A DNA stretch of 64,000 bases, taken from positions 124,001 to 188,000 of the forward strand of contig NZ_JBMOXA010000011.1 in assembly GCF_049316285.1 (NCBI RefSeq), in the 5' to 3' direction. Source of the DNA: Rhodoferax_B sp049316285. Lineage in GTDB: Bacteria; Pseudomonadota; Gammaproteobacteria; Burkholderiales; Burkholderiaceae_C. The first letter of the stretch is position 1; every line of letters begins with the position of its first letter. The translations under genes and the position numbers were made by a program. Of this stretch, positions 8,160-16,767 are shown piece by piece. A model generated the notes under the pieces. That model saw nothing but the letters and a program-made list of their open reading frames with translations, ran no database searches and was not told where the DNA came from.

Positions 8160-8175
8160 TTCACGAATGCATGAA
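8160..8175. promoter_or_regulatory. Candidate LysR operator (TTCA-N8-TGAA palindrome)
   Basis: TTCA at 8160-8163 and TGAA at 8172-8175 form a dyad in the AT-rich 69-bp gap between divergent yeiH-like and lysR genes, ending 8 bp before the lysR start. LysR proteins commonly bind dyads in such positions; this one is short, so confidence is low. Confidence 0.25.
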
Positions 8176-8183
8176 GTTAAGTT

Positions 8184-9089
8184 ATGCGGCTGAATCTGCA
8201 CCTTTTGCGCTTGTTTGTCGCCGTGGCCGACAACGGCAGCTTTTCGCGCGCCGCCGAGGCGCTGTGGATCAGCCAGCCTGCGGTCTCCAAGGGCATTCGT
8301 GAGCTGGAGCATCAGCTCGACCTGGTGTTGATCGAGCGCGGCGCGGGCGGTGGCCGCAATGCCGCCGCCAAGGGGTTGCGTTTAACAGAGGCCGGTAGCT
8401 CGCTGCTGGCGCATGCGCGTGGCATCTTTGCGATGGAGCGGGCCGCCATGGAAGACGTGCGCGCCCGGGTGGGGGTGCAGCGTGGCAGCCTGGTCATAGG
8501 CGCCAGCACCACGGTGGCCAGTTACTGGCTGCCCGAAGCCATGGCCGCTTTTTGCCGGCAATACCCGGACATCGTGCCGCGTGTGCTGGTGGGCAATACC
8601 GAATGGGTGTGTGCGCAGTTGCTCGAATGCAGCATAGACCTGGCCCTGGTGGAAGGGCAGGTGGACGACGCGCAGCTTGACCGCATCGAGGTGCGGCCCT
8701 GGAAAGACGAACCCTTGACCATCGTTGCCGCGCCGGGCCAGGCGGCAGATGCACAAACACTGGACCAGGCGCGCTGGATCATGCGTGAACCCGGCTCCGG
8801 CACACGCCAGGCCACCGAGGCTTTGTGCGCTGCGAATGGCATCAGCGCCAAGCCATGGATGGAAATGGCCAGCAACGAAGCCATCGCCCGCACCGTGGCG
8901 CATGGCGCGGGTATTGCGATGTTGCCGCGTACCGTGGTGGCTGACTTGTTGGCCTTGGGCGCTCTGGTGGAGCTGCCGTTGCCAGCAGCGATGACGCGTG
9001 TGCCGTTGCAGCGGCCGCTGTACCAGTTGCTGCTGAAAGGGCGCCCGCCATCACCGGCCACGCAGCGCATGGTGGCGCTGCTGGGGTGA
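8184..9089 (+). CDS. LysR-family transcriptional regulator (YeiE-like)
   Basis: The 301-residue protein begins with a LysR winged helix-turn-helix (MRLNLHLLRLFVAVADNGSFS, then SQPAVSKGIRELE) and continues with a LysR substrate-binding domain at about residues 95-295 (VIGASTTVASYWLPEAM, IMREPGSGTR, GIAMLPRTVV). The REPGSGTR motif is typical of the CysB/CbbR/YeiE subgroup. It is divergent from the YeiH-family exporter with a 69-bp shared promoter region, which predicts local control of that exporter, probably in response to a sulfur-containing or other anion. A strong start is seen at ATG 8184; there is no clear upstream alternative. Confidence 0.9.
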   Translation: MRLNLHLLRLFVAVADNGSFSRAAEALWISQPAVSKGIRELEHQLDLVLIERGAGGGRNAAAKGLRLTEAGSSLLAHARGIFAMERAAMEDVRARVGVQRGSLVIGASTTVASYWLPEAMAAFCRQYPDIVPRVLVGNTEWVCAQLLECSIDLALVEGQVDDAQLDRIEVRPWKDEPLTIVAAPGQAADAQTLDQARWIMREPGSGTRQATEALCAANGISAKPWMEMASNEAIARTVAHGAGIAMLPRTVVADLLALGALVELPLPAAMTRVPLQRPLYQLLLKGRPPSPATQRMVALLG

Positions 9090-9093
9090 CTTC

Positions 9094-10050
9094 CTAGCTC
9101 GCGGCCAGCACCTTGGCGAAGACTGCGCTGTCGACATTGCCGCCGCTGAGCGCCGCACCCACCACTTGCCCGTGTAGGCTGTCGCGCTCTTGCATGGCGG
9201 CCGCAAAGGCCGCAGCGCCCGCACCTTCGGCGACGTTGTGCGTGTCGGCAAAAATCCAGCGCATGGCCTGCGCCACCTCGGCATCCGTCACCTGCACGAT
9301 GTGGTCCAGATGCGGCGCCATCAAGGCCAGCGCCTCGGCATCGGCGATGCGGCAGGCCATGCCATCGGCCAGTTGCGTGTTGACCGGCGCTTCCACCACG
9401 CGGCCCGCCGTCAGCGAGTCGGCATAGGTGGTGGCATGTGCGCTCACCACACCGACGATGCGCGCCTTGTGGCCCAGCGCGAGTTTGGCGGTGATGGCCG
9501 AACAGGCGCCCGAGCCCTGGCCAATCGGCACATAAATCACATCCAACTGCGGCACGGCGCGCATGAATTCCCACCAGTAGGTGGACACACCGCTGAGCAG
9601 GTCGGTGTGGAAGCTGGGCACCATGTGGGCGCCGCGCTCAGAAGCGAGCTGGATGGCGAACTCGCGCGCTTCCTGAAAGTCTTCTCCATGCTCCAGCAGT
9701 TGCACACCGAGTGCGCGCATGGCGGCATTTTTCTCGACCGAGTTGCCCTTGGGAACAACGATGGTGCAGGCAATGCCATTGGCACGCGCCGCCCAGCCAA
9801 TGCTCTGGCCGTGGTTGCCGCGTGTGGCGCTCATCACCTCGCGTGGCAGGGCACCGCGCTGGCGCAGGGCCTCGAAGTAGGTCAGGCCGCCACGGATCTT
9901 GAACGCGCCCACTGGGGTGTGGTTCTCGTGTTTCAGCCAGCAATCGCTGCCCAGGCGTTCGCTGAGCAAGCCCCAGCGGTATTGCGGTGTGGCCTGGAAC
10001 GAGCGGTAAACGGTGGTGGCGGCGGCTTCGATCTGGGCGAGCGTGTGCAT
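9094..10050 (-). CDS. PLP-dependent threonine/serine dehydratase
   Basis: This 318-residue fold-type II PLP enzyme deaminates threonine or serine to the 2-oxoacid. The Schiff-base lysine lies in VGAFKIRGG (near residue 50), the phosphate/asparagine loop is ATRGNHGQSIG, and the C-terminal glycine-rich cofactor loop is ALSGGNVDS. The ACT-like regulatory domain of biosynthetic IlvA is absent, so a catabolic type (or a racemase/dehydratase relative) is likely. It is the last gene of the minus-strand run starting at the DMT exporter, 7 bp after the VOC gene. Confidence 0.85.
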   Translation of the reverse strand: MHTLAQIEAAATTVYRSFQATPQYRWGLLSERLGSDCWLKHENHTPVGAFKIRGGLTYFEALRQRGALPREVMSATRGNHGQSIGWAARANGIACTIVVPKGNSVEKNAAMRALGVQLLEHGEDFQEAREFAIQLASERGAHMVPSFHTDLLSGVSTYWWEFMRAVPQLDVIYVPIGQGSGACSAITAKLALGHKARIVGVVSAHATTYADSLTAGRVVEAPVNTQLADGMACRIADAEALALMAPHLDHIVQVTDAEVAQAMRWIFADTHNVAEGAGAAAFAAAMQERDSLHGQVVGAALSGGNVDSAVFAKVLAAS

Positions 10051-10057
10051 GGGTTAT

Positions 10058-10750
10058 TCAGGTCAGGTGGGAGGCAAGGCGTACGTCACCGCGTGGGGTG
10101 TGCAGCATCGTTGTGAGCTGCGCGGGGCCGGTTTGAATCTGTATGTGTTGCAAACCCAGCACGTCGAACGCCGCTTGCAAACGTGTGGCCTCGGGGTGTT
10201 GCAGTTGAATGCCTTGCAGCGTGACGCCGCTGGCCGGCATGTGCTGCGCCGGGTGCACACTGCCCCATTGGATGAGCGTGGGCAGGCAACCGTCGAACAG
10301 GCGCTGGCCATCGTCGCGCACGCTGATCTGCCATTCGAGCAGGCCGCGCGGCGTGGGGCGCGAGGCCGCAATCGATGGGCCTCGGTCAATGCCTTGTGCA
10401 GCCAACTTGGCGAGCGCATCGGTCAGATCAGGCACATTCGCCACCCAGTGGATGAGTTGCGGGCCGTGTTGTGCCACGCGCTCGCGCAAAGCCGCAGAAT
10501 CCAGGTCAAACCAACGCTTGAGCGGCGCTGCACGTGCGGGGATTGCTTCATTATCGATAGCAATGATCTCGGCATAGGCGCGCGGAAACTGCGCTGTGGC
10601 GATGCTGAAAAGCCGGTTGTGTGTGCCCATCAGCGGGTGTGCGCCGCCAGGGCCGGGAGTGATGCCCAAAGTGGCTTCGCACCAGGCCACACCTTCATCC
10701 AGGCTGGCCGCGAAAATCACCAGGTGGTCGGGCTCGGGCCGCAGGCTCAT
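10058..10750 (-). CDS. VOC (glyoxalase-like) superfamily protein
   Basis: The 230-residue product starts MSLRPEPDHLVIFAASLDEGVAW, typical of the glyoxalase-like VOC group. Its His in DHLVIF is the usual first metal ligand position. The start codon overlaps the stop of phzF by 4 bp (ATGA), so translation is probably coupled. No substrate can be read from the sequence. An upstream in-frame ATG at 10798 would overlap phzF much further and is not preferred. Confidence 0.75.
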   Translation of the reverse strand: MSLRPEPDHLVIFAASLDEGVAWCEATLGITPGPGGAHPLMGTHNRLFSIATAQFPRAYAEIIAIDNEAIPARAAPLKRWFDLDSAALRERVAQHGPQLIHWVANVPDLTDALAKLAAQGIDRGPSIAASRPTPRGLLEWQISVRDDGQRLFDGCLPTLIQWGSVHPAQHMPASGVTLQGIQLQHPEATRLQAAFDVLGLQHIQIQTGPAQLTTMLHTPRGDVRLASHLT

Positions 10751-11697
10751 AGGGTCACGTGGCCCTGTATGCAGGTGACCACTTCGCCGCCCACCCACAC
10801 TTGGCCGTCAGCGTCGCGCAGCAGGCTCACATGGCCGGCACGTTCCAGGCAGGTGCCTTGTATGGCTTCGTAGTGCTCGGGCGCCAGGCCATCGGCCATC
10901 AGCCATTGCGCCAGCGATGCGTTGAAGCTGCCGGTGACCGGGTCTTCGGCAATGCCCGCAGCGGGGGCAAAGGCGCGTACTTCCATTTGACGCAGTTGCG
11001 GGCTGGCCGGTGAAGCGCTGGAACCAAACGCCCGGGCTTCACGGTTCGAGCGGCCGATGAGCGCGCTGCTGCTCGACACCTCGGGGTAGAACGCGGCCAC
11101 CCCCACGTCGGCGTTGAGCTGCTTCAGTGCAAAAAAGTCGGGCTGCAATTGCAGCACGGTGTTCGGGTCGTCCACCAGAATGCCCATCCAGGCGGCGCCG
11201 TTGTCCAGCATTTGCGCGGCCACCACTTGCGCCGACTTCAGCCCCAGCGCGGCGGCTACCTGGGCCAGGTGCATGGGGCCGGGCGCACGGCGCTGCAGCG
11301 CGGGTGCGGCAAAGGCCAGCTTGCCATCCACCGGCTGAATCGCCACCAGGCCGGCAGCGCATTCCTGCACGATGCGTTTGGCATTGCGCGGCTTGGCGCC
11401 GGTTTGCAGCCAGGCGTGGCAGGTGCCCAGCGTGGGGTGGCCGGCAAAACGCATTTCGCCACCGGGCGTGAAGATGCGCACGCGGTAGTCCGCACCCTTG
11501 GCCGCGCCCTCGGGCGTGGGTGGCAGCAGAAAGGTGGTTTCCGAGAGGTTGGTCCAATGGGCGAAGCGCAGCATCTGCGCCTCGGTCAAGCCCTCGCCAT
11601 CGAGCACCACCGCCAGCGGATTGCCGTAGTAGGCCTGGCCGGTGAAAACGTCGACCTGGGTAAAGGGTCGGCTGCGGGCGGAGGACGGGGTTTGCAT
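10747..11697 (-). CDS. PhzF-family isomerase/epimerase
   Basis: This 316-residue protein matches the PhzF family (diaminopimelate epimerase-like fold), with RPFTQVDVFTGQAYYGNPLAVV at the N-terminus, the catalytic-Glu region NLSETTFLLPP, and FTPGGEMRFAGHPTLG and EDPVTGSFNA as conserved loops. Phenazine genes are absent nearby, so phenazine synthesis is not implied; most PhzF homologues have unknown substrates. It lies within the minus-strand run, after the GST gene and overlapping the VOC gene. ATG 11697 has GAAG upstream; ATG 11718 is an alternative. Confidence 0.85.
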   Translation of the reverse strand: MQTPSSARSRPFTQVDVFTGQAYYGNPLAVVLDGEGLTEAQMLRFAHWTNLSETTFLLPPTPEGAAKGADYRVRIFTPGGEMRFAGHPTLGTCHAWLQTGAKPRNAKRIVQECAAGLVAIQPVDGKLAFAAPALQRRAPGPMHLAQVAAALGLKSAQVVAAQMLDNGAAWMGILVDDPNTVLQLQPDFFALKQLNADVGVAAFYPEVSSSSALIGRSNREARAFGSSASPASPQLRQMEVRAFAPAAGIAEDPVTGSFNASLAQWLMADGLAPEHYEAIQGTCLERAGHVSLLRDADGQVWVGGEVVTCIQGHVTL

Positions 11698-11730
11698 GAT
11701 CAGCTTCAAAAAGGTCAACGGAACAAAAGA

Positions 11731-12351
11731 CTAAGTACAGACGAAGGTGAGCACACCTTTGGCGGCCTGGCGGGAATTCAGCGCCGCATACCAACGCTCC
11801 AGGTTAGGGCGCGGAGGCTGCTCGATCGGCAACTGGCGCCAGCGGTGGATTTCGCAACCCACCGGGATGTCGGCCATGGTGAACGCCGCACCGCCTAGAT
11901 AGGCGTGTTGTGCCAGGTGTTGATCCAGCAGGTCCAACAGCGGCTCTATGGCTTGGATCGATTGCTCAATCACCGCGGGCTGGCGCTGTTCCTCGGGCAC
12001 ACGCACCAGCTGCATAAACGCCGGGCGCGCGGCCGGGTTGAAGCTGGTCTGCTGCCAGTCCATCCACTGCTCGGCCGCAAAACGCGCACCCATGGGCTCG
12101 GGGCAAAGTGTGCCCGGCGCATAACGCGCGCAGAGGTAACGCACGATGACGTTCGATTCCCACAGCCGCACGTCGCCGTCTTCCAGCAAGGGCACCAGGC
12201 CGTTGGGGTTGCGCTGCAAAAAATGCGGCTCGCGCACGATGCCATGCTGACCACCGGCATCGGTGCGCTGCAGGGTCAGGCCAAGTTCTTGGGCTGCCCA
12301 CACGACCTTGCGGACGTTGATGGAGTTCAGCCTGCCCCACAGGTGCAGCAT
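11731..12351 (-). CDS. Glutathione S-transferase
   Basis: The 206-residue protein has an N-terminal thioredoxin-fold GST domain (MLHLWGRLNSINVRKVVWAAQEL; Ser/Asn in the active-site loop; VPLLEDGDVRLWESNVIVRYL with the glutathione-binding Glu-Ser) and a helical C-terminal domain (FTMADIPVGCEIHRW). It would conjugate or reduce using glutathione in the cytoplasm. Only 3 bp separate it from the upstream aminotransferase gene, so co-transcription is very likely. The substrate is unknown. Confidence 0.88.
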   Translation of the reverse strand: MLHLWGRLNSINVRKVVWAAQELGLTLQRTDAGGQHGIVREPHFLQRNPNGLVPLLEDGDVRLWESNVIVRYLCARYAPGTLCPEPMGARFAAEQWMDWQQTSFNPAARPAFMQLVRVPEEQRQPAVIEQSIQAIEPLLDLLDQHLAQHAYLGGAAFTMADIPVGCEIHRWRQLPIEQPPRPNLERWYAALNSRQAAKGVLTFVCT

Positions 12352-12354
12352 GCT

Positions 12355-13575
12355 TCAGGTCTCCAGGGCTGGTTCAGGCTTGGCAGAGCGTGCGGCCAGG
12401 TGCGCGCGAATGGCCTCGCCCAAGGCTTTGATGCCGATGTTGATTTGCTCGACGCTGGCCGTCACAAACGACAGGCGCATGGTGCGGCTGTCGGCGTTGT
12501 CGGCATAAAACGCCGCGCCGGGCACAAACGCCACGCCGCGCTCTACGGCTTCGGGCAGCAGCTTCACGGTGTCCACACCTTCGGGCAGGCGCACCCACAG
12601 GAACATGCCGCCGGTGGGCGTGTTCCATTCGGTGCCGGCGGGCATTTCGCGTTTCATCGCGTCCTGCATGGCTTCGCACTGGCGCTTGTACAACGCGCGG
12701 ATGGTGGGGATGTGTTCGTCGAGGAAGTTGTTCTTGCTGACCTCGGCCACCATGCGCTGCGTGAAGCTTGGGCTGTGCAGGTCGGCCGCTTGTTTGGCTT
12801 GCAGGATCTTGGGCATGATGGCCGCAGGTGCGACGATGTAGCCCAGGCGCAGGCCAGGGGCCAGGACCTTGGAGAACGAACCCAGGTAGATGCAGCCCTC
12901 AGGGTTGCGTGCGGTCAGCGGCGCCGCCGGGGCCTGGTCGAACCACAGGTCGCCATAGGGATTGTCTTCGACCAGCGGCACACCCAGCTTGGCTGCGGCG
13001 GCCGACAGCGCGGCGCGGCGCGCTTCGCTCATGGTGCGGCCGGTGGGGTTCTGGAAGTTGGGCAACACGTAGAAGAAACGCGCGCCCTCGGCCTTGCGGC
13101 TGAAGTCCTCGATGTCCACACCTTCTTCGTCACAGGCCACGCCCACCACTTTGGGCTCCATAGGAGCGAAGGCTTGCAGTGCGCCCAGGTAGGTCGGGGT
13201 CTCGACCAGCACCTTGCTGCCTTCGTCGATCAACACCTTGGCGACCAAATCAAGGCCTTGCTGCGAGCCGGTGGTGATGAGCACCTGCGAAGGCGACACG
13301 TCCCACGGCAGGCGCGAGGCGACCAGTTCACGCAGCGGGCCAAAACCTTCGCTGGCGGCGTATTGCAGCGCGGCTTGTGCGTCCTCACGCAACACCTTGT
13401 CGCAGGCTTCGCGGAAGGCTTCGACGGGAAAGGTCTTGGGCGAGGGCAGGCCGCCGGCAAAGCTGATGATGCCGGGTTTTTCGGTGACCTTGAGGATCTC
13501 GCGCAGCACCGAGGGGTTCATTTTTTCGGCACGTGCCGACAGGGTCCAGTGGTTGGGTTTGTTGGGGTTCGACAT
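12355..13575 (-). CDS. PLP-dependent aminotransferase (class I/II, LysN/2-aminoadipate type)
   Basis: The 406-residue fold-type I aminotransferase shows GIISFAGGLPSPKTFP, TTGSQQGLDLVAKVL, YVLPNFQNPTGRTMS (substrate Asn-Pro loop), EDNPYGDL and the Schiff-base lysine in YLGSFSKVLAPGLRLGY. This pattern is that of the LysN / MocR-catalytic-domain group, which includes 2-aminoadipate and aromatic aminotransferases. ATG 13575 has GGAG seven bases upstream and is clearly better than ATG 13617. It follows lysE by 58 bp and precedes gst by 3 bp. The operon's other enzymes suggest amino-acid catabolism. Confidence 0.88.
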   Translation of the reverse strand: MSNPNKPNHWTLSARAEKMNPSVLREILKVTEKPGIISFAGGLPSPKTFPVEAFREACDKVLREDAQAALQYAASEGFGPLRELVASRLPWDVSPSQVLITTGSQQGLDLVAKVLIDEGSKVLVETPTYLGALQAFAPMEPKVVGVACDEEGVDIEDFSRKAEGARFFYVLPNFQNPTGRTMSEARRAALSAAAAKLGVPLVEDNPYGDLWFDQAPAAPLTARNPEGCIYLGSFSKVLAPGLRLGYIVAPAAIMPKILQAKQAADLHSPSFTQRMVAEVSKNNFLDEHIPTIRALYKRQCEAMQDAMKREMPAGTEWNTPTGGMFLWVRLPEGVDTVKLLPEAVERGVAFVPGAAFYADNADSRTMRLSFVTASVEQINIGIKALGEAIRAHLAARSAKPEPALET

Positions 13576-13633
13576 GTTTTCTCCGAAAGACGTGGGCACA
13601 GTATCGTGCTTGTTCAAAAAAAATGGCTTTCAG

Positions 13634-14230
13634 TCAGGTATGCAACAGCGGATACAGCGACAGTACCAGTGCCAGAGCGGCCACGGCGTTGAAGATGCGC
13701 AGAAAGCGCGGCTTCTGCAAAAAGCGCCGCATGGCGCTGCCAAACACCGCCCAACTGCCTGAGCTGGGCAGGTTGATGAGGGCCAGCACCAGGCACATCA
13801 GCACCAACTGCCAGACCGAATGGTCAACCGGCAAAAACGTGGTGATGGCGCCCAGGCCCATGACCCAGGCTTTGGGGTTGACCCATTGGAAAGCGGCGGC
13901 CGCAAAAAAACCCATGGGGCGGCCGGCTTCAGCCGCGTTGCCCACCGGGCCGGAGTTGAGAATCTTCCAGGCCAGGTACAACATGTAGGCGCCGCCGACG
14001 TAGCGCAGCACGCTGTAGAGCATGGGAAAACGCTCAAACACCTGGCCCAGGCCCAGGCCGATCAGCAGCACCATGGCGCTGAAGCCCAGTGTCACACCCA
14101 GCATGTGCGGAATGGTGCGCACCCAGCCGAAGTTCACCCCCGAGGCCAGCAGCATGGTGTTGTTGGGGCCGGGCGTGGCCGAACTCACGAAGGCGAACAA
14201 GGCGAAGGCGATCCAGGTGTCCAAGCTCAT
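13634..14230 (-). CDS. LysE-family amino-acid exporter
   Basis: This 198-residue inner-membrane protein has about six hydrophobic segments and the family signature SSATPGPNNTMLLASG near the N-terminus, with FQWVNPKAWVMGLGAI in the middle. LysE/RhtB proteins export basic or neutral amino acids or homoserine lactones. The start at 14230 overlaps the stop of the DMT gene by 4 bp (ATGA). The presence of two exporters in one operon with PLP enzymes suggests relief from an amino-acid-like metabolite. Confidence 0.88.
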   Translation of the reverse strand: MSLDTWIAFALFAFVSSATPGPNNTMLLASGVNFGWVRTIPHMLGVTLGFSAMVLLIGLGLGQVFERFPMLYSVLRYVGGAYMLYLAWKILNSGPVGNAAEAGRPMGFFAAAAFQWVNPKAWVMGLGAITTFLPVDHSVWQLVLMCLVLALINLPSSGSWAVFGSAMRRFLQKPRFLRIFNAVAALALVLSLYPLLHT

Positions 14231-15186
14231 GCGGCTTTCTCCAGGCGGTGAACGGGGGAAGGGGTTGGTGCCTGGCTCAGGCGTTTGCCGGCAAAAACCG
14301 TGGCCACCACGGCGAGGGCGAAGCCCACGGTGACCATGTCCAGCGATTCGCCCAGCAGCGGCACGGCGGCCAGGATGGAGAAAAACGGTTGCAGCAACTG
14401 CGTCTGGCTGACCCTTAGCGCGCCGCCCATGGCCAGGCCGCGGTACCAGGCGAAGAAGCCAATCCACATCGAGAACAGGCCCACGTACAACAAGCCGCCC
14501 CAGGCGCTGGCTTGCACGGCCTGCGTCGGCCAGTTGAGCCACGTGCCGGGCAAGGTGATGGGCAGCGCCATCACACACACCCAGCAAATCACACGTTCGG
14601 CGCCGAGCGCCGGCGTGACCTGCGCGCCAAACACATAACCGACCGAAGCCGCCATCACCGCGCCCACCAGCAACAGGTCGGCCCAGGCCAGGCCGAAGGG
14701 TGATGCGGCGTCGTGGCCGCGCAGCAGCGAAAACACCAGCACCAGGGCACTGCCGGCGACGGCGCACAGCCAAAAGCCCAGCCGCGCGCGCTGGTGCAGC
14801 ACCAGGGCGGCCACCGCCGCCGTGGCCAGCGGCAGCAGCGCCGTGATCACCGCGGCATGGCTGGCATTCACGCTGCGCAGCGCAAACCCCAGCAGCAGCG
14901 GAAAACCGATGGCATTGCCCAGCATGGCCATGCCCAGCGACCTGGCCTGGCTGGCGCTGGGCCGTGGCGAGCGCGTGACCAGCAAAAAGATGGCCGACAG
15001 CGTGCCCGCCAAAGCGGCGCGCGCAAAGGTCACAAACCACGGCGAGAGTTGCGGCGCTTCCGTGGTGCCCGTGGCCAGCCGTGTCATGGGCAGGGTGATG
15101 GCGAACATGAAGACACCCAAGACGCCCAGCCACATGCCCAGGGTTTCGGGCTTCATGGAAAGTTTGGCGCGGCTGGGTGACGACAT
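14227..15186 (-). CDS. EamA/DMT-family transporter
   Basis: The 319-residue product has ten predicted membrane helices in two EamA repeats (LGVLGVFMFAITLPMTRLA first; AGSALVLVFSLLRG mid). DMT proteins of this type usually export amino acids or metabolites. The exact start is unclear: ATG 15186 (MSSPSRAK) and ATG 15156 (MKPETLG) both lack a good ribosome-binding site; the longer one is given. It is the first gene of the seven-gene minus-strand run and is divergent from the MocR regulator, which likely controls it. Confidence 0.85.
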   Translation of the reverse strand: MSSPSRAKLSMKPETLGMWLGVLGVFMFAITLPMTRLATGTTEAPQLSPWFVTFARAALAGTLSAIFLLVTRSPRPSASQARSLGMAMLGNAIGFPLLLGFALRSVNASHAAVITALLPLATAAVAALVLHQRARLGFWLCAVAGSALVLVFSLLRGHDAASPFGLAWADLLLVGAVMAASVGYVFGAQVTPALGAERVICWVCVMALPITLPGTWLNWPTQAVQASAWGGLLYVGLFSMWIGFFAWYRGLAMGGALRVSQTQLLQPFFSILAAVPLLGESLDMVTVGFALAVVATVFAGKRLSQAPTPSPVHRLEKAA

Positions 15187-15240
15187 GGGAAAGACGGGGA
15201 TTGGCTTGCGTTGGTGAGGGATGTAGTCTATGCTTTTAAG

Positions 15241-15305
15241 CAATACACAACCAATACAGTTGACCGTATCACACTGAGATCTGTACCGGCGGATCGATCA
15301 ATACA
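15241..15305. promoter_or_regulatory. Three CAATACA repeats in the mocR/DMT divergent promoter
   Basis: CAATACA occurs at 15241-15247, 15252-15258 and 15299-15305 on the plus strand within the 144-bp gap between the divergent genes. The first two are 11 bp apart, about one helical turn. MocR regulators (GabR, PdxR, TauR) bind short direct repeats in such divergent gaps, so this is a plausible operator. Binding is inferred. Confidence 0.4.
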
Positions 15306-15330
15306 CTTCACCCGGTGTTCGGAGTTTGAG

Positions 15331-16755
15331 ATGCTGATGAAAACCGACGCCCACTCGCTCACCGAGCAGTTGGCGGCCCACTTTGCCGAGCGTATCCGCA
15401 ACCATTTGCTGGTGGCCGGCTCGCGTTTGCCATCGGTACGCCAATGTGCTGCGCAGCACCAGGTGAGTCCGTCCACCGTGGTGGCGGCCTACGACCGACT
15501 GCTGGCCGAGGGTTTGGTCGAAGCCCGTAAAAACCGTGGTTTTTTTATACGAGAAACGCCTTCTGCGCTGATGGCACAAGCGCGAGCAGCTACTAATTCA
15601 GAAGCACCACCGGTGTCGTCAGCACGCCCCAAGCCGGTAAATGCGGCAGCCTTGATGCGTGGCATGTTCCATGGGCAGAACGACCGCCTGCAGCCCGGCA
15701 TGGGGGTGTTCCCGCCCGAATGGCTGGCCAACGATTTTGTGGCGGGGGCGCTGCGCCGCGCCGCCGCGCAGTACGCCGACCAGTCTTTTCAGTACGGCGA
15801 CCCGGCGGGCAGCATAGAGTTGCGCCGCGCTTTGTCGAAAAAGCTCGCCGCCATTCATTTGCATGTGGGGCCAGAGCAGTTCATCACCACCGTGGGCGCC
15901 ACCCACGGGCTGGACATCGTGAGCCGCACCCTGCTGCGTGCGGGCGACTACGTGATGGTGGAAGAGCCTGGGTGGAGCGTGGAGTTTGCGCGCCTGGCGG
16001 CGCTGGGCGCACGTATTCTGCCGGTGCCGCGGGGTGCCGACGGCCCGGACCTGGCGGTGATGGAGCGTTATTGCCAGGCGCATGCGCCGAAGTTGTTCGT
16101 CAGTGTGAGTGTGCTGCACAACCCCACGGGCCACAGCATCTCGCCGGGCAGCGCACACCGCGTGTTGACGCTGGCCAACGCGCACAACTTCTACATCGCC
16201 GAAGACGACACCTACAGCCATCTTGCGCCCGAACACGCCACCCGCCTGTGTGTGCTCGACGGCCTGCAGCGCACCATCTACGTCAGCGGCTTCGCCAAAA
16301 TCCTGGCACCCGGCTGGCGCGTGGGCTACATCGCCGCGCCGCAAGAACTGGTCGAGCCGTTGATCGAGACCAAGCTGCTGGCCACGCTGTCAACGCCTTC
16401 ATTGCTGGAGCATGCTCTGGCCTGGTGTATAGACCAGGGCCAGCTGCGCCGCCACGCCGAACGTGTGCGCGCCAAGCTCGACCAGGCGCGTGTGCGCAGC
16501 GTCAAGCTGGCGCTGGCCTCGGGTTGTACGCTGGCCTCGGAACCGGCGGGTCTGTTTGGTTGGCTGGACACCGGTGTGGACACCGACGCCTTGCTGCAGC
16601 GCCTGCTTGACCAGGGCTACATGATCGCCCCCGGTGCCTTGTTCCACGCCGAGCGCAAACCTTCTACGCTGATGCGTATCAACTTTGCGGCGACACAGGA
16701 GCCGGCTTTCTGGCAGGCGTTTGTGCTGGCGCGGGATGAGATGCGCGCGGGTTGA
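15331..16755 (+). CDS. MocR-type regulator: GntR wHTH fused to aminotransferase domain
   Basis: The 474-residue protein has a GntR-like winged helix at about residues 8-75 (LTEQLAAHFAERIR, LPSVRQCAAQHQVSPSTVVAAYDRLLAEGLV), a linker, then a fold-type I aminotransferase-like domain. That domain retains the PLP lysine region YVSGFAKILAPGWRVGYIA and NPTGHSIS. MocR proteins bind PLP or a PLP-amino acid adduct and control a divergent gene. ATG 15331 was chosen because GGAG lies 6 bases upstream; earlier in-frame GTG/ATG starts run through the promoter repeats. The linker (about codons 80-95) is AT-richer than the rest. It probably regulates the divergent seven-gene run. Confidence 0.88.
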   Translation: MLMKTDAHSLTEQLAAHFAERIRNHLLVAGSRLPSVRQCAAQHQVSPSTVVAAYDRLLAEGLVEARKNRGFFIRETPSALMAQARAATNSEAPPVSSARPKPVNAAALMRGMFHGQNDRLQPGMGVFPPEWLANDFVAGALRRAAAQYADQSFQYGDPAGSIELRRALSKKLAAIHLHVGPEQFITTVGATHGLDIVSRTLLRAGDYVMVEEPGWSVEFARLAALGARILPVPRGADGPDLAVMERYCQAHAPKLFVSVSVLHNPTGHSISPGSAHRVLTLANAHNFYIAEDDTYSHLAPEHATRLCVLDGLQRTIYVSGFAKILAPGWRVGYIAAPQELVEPLIETKLLATLSTPSLLEHALAWCIDQGQLRRHAERVRAKLDQARVRSVKLALASGCTLASEPAGLFGWLDTGVDTDALLQRLLDQGYMIAPGALFHAERKPSTLMRINFAATQEPAFWQAFVLARDEMRAG

Positions 16756-16767
16756 GCGCTAAAGCTT

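Noticed and set aside
11905..13692. 595-codon plus-strand open frame
   Set aside because: It is antisense to GST and the aminotransferase, which have clear motifs; composition is that of a high-GC antisense frame.
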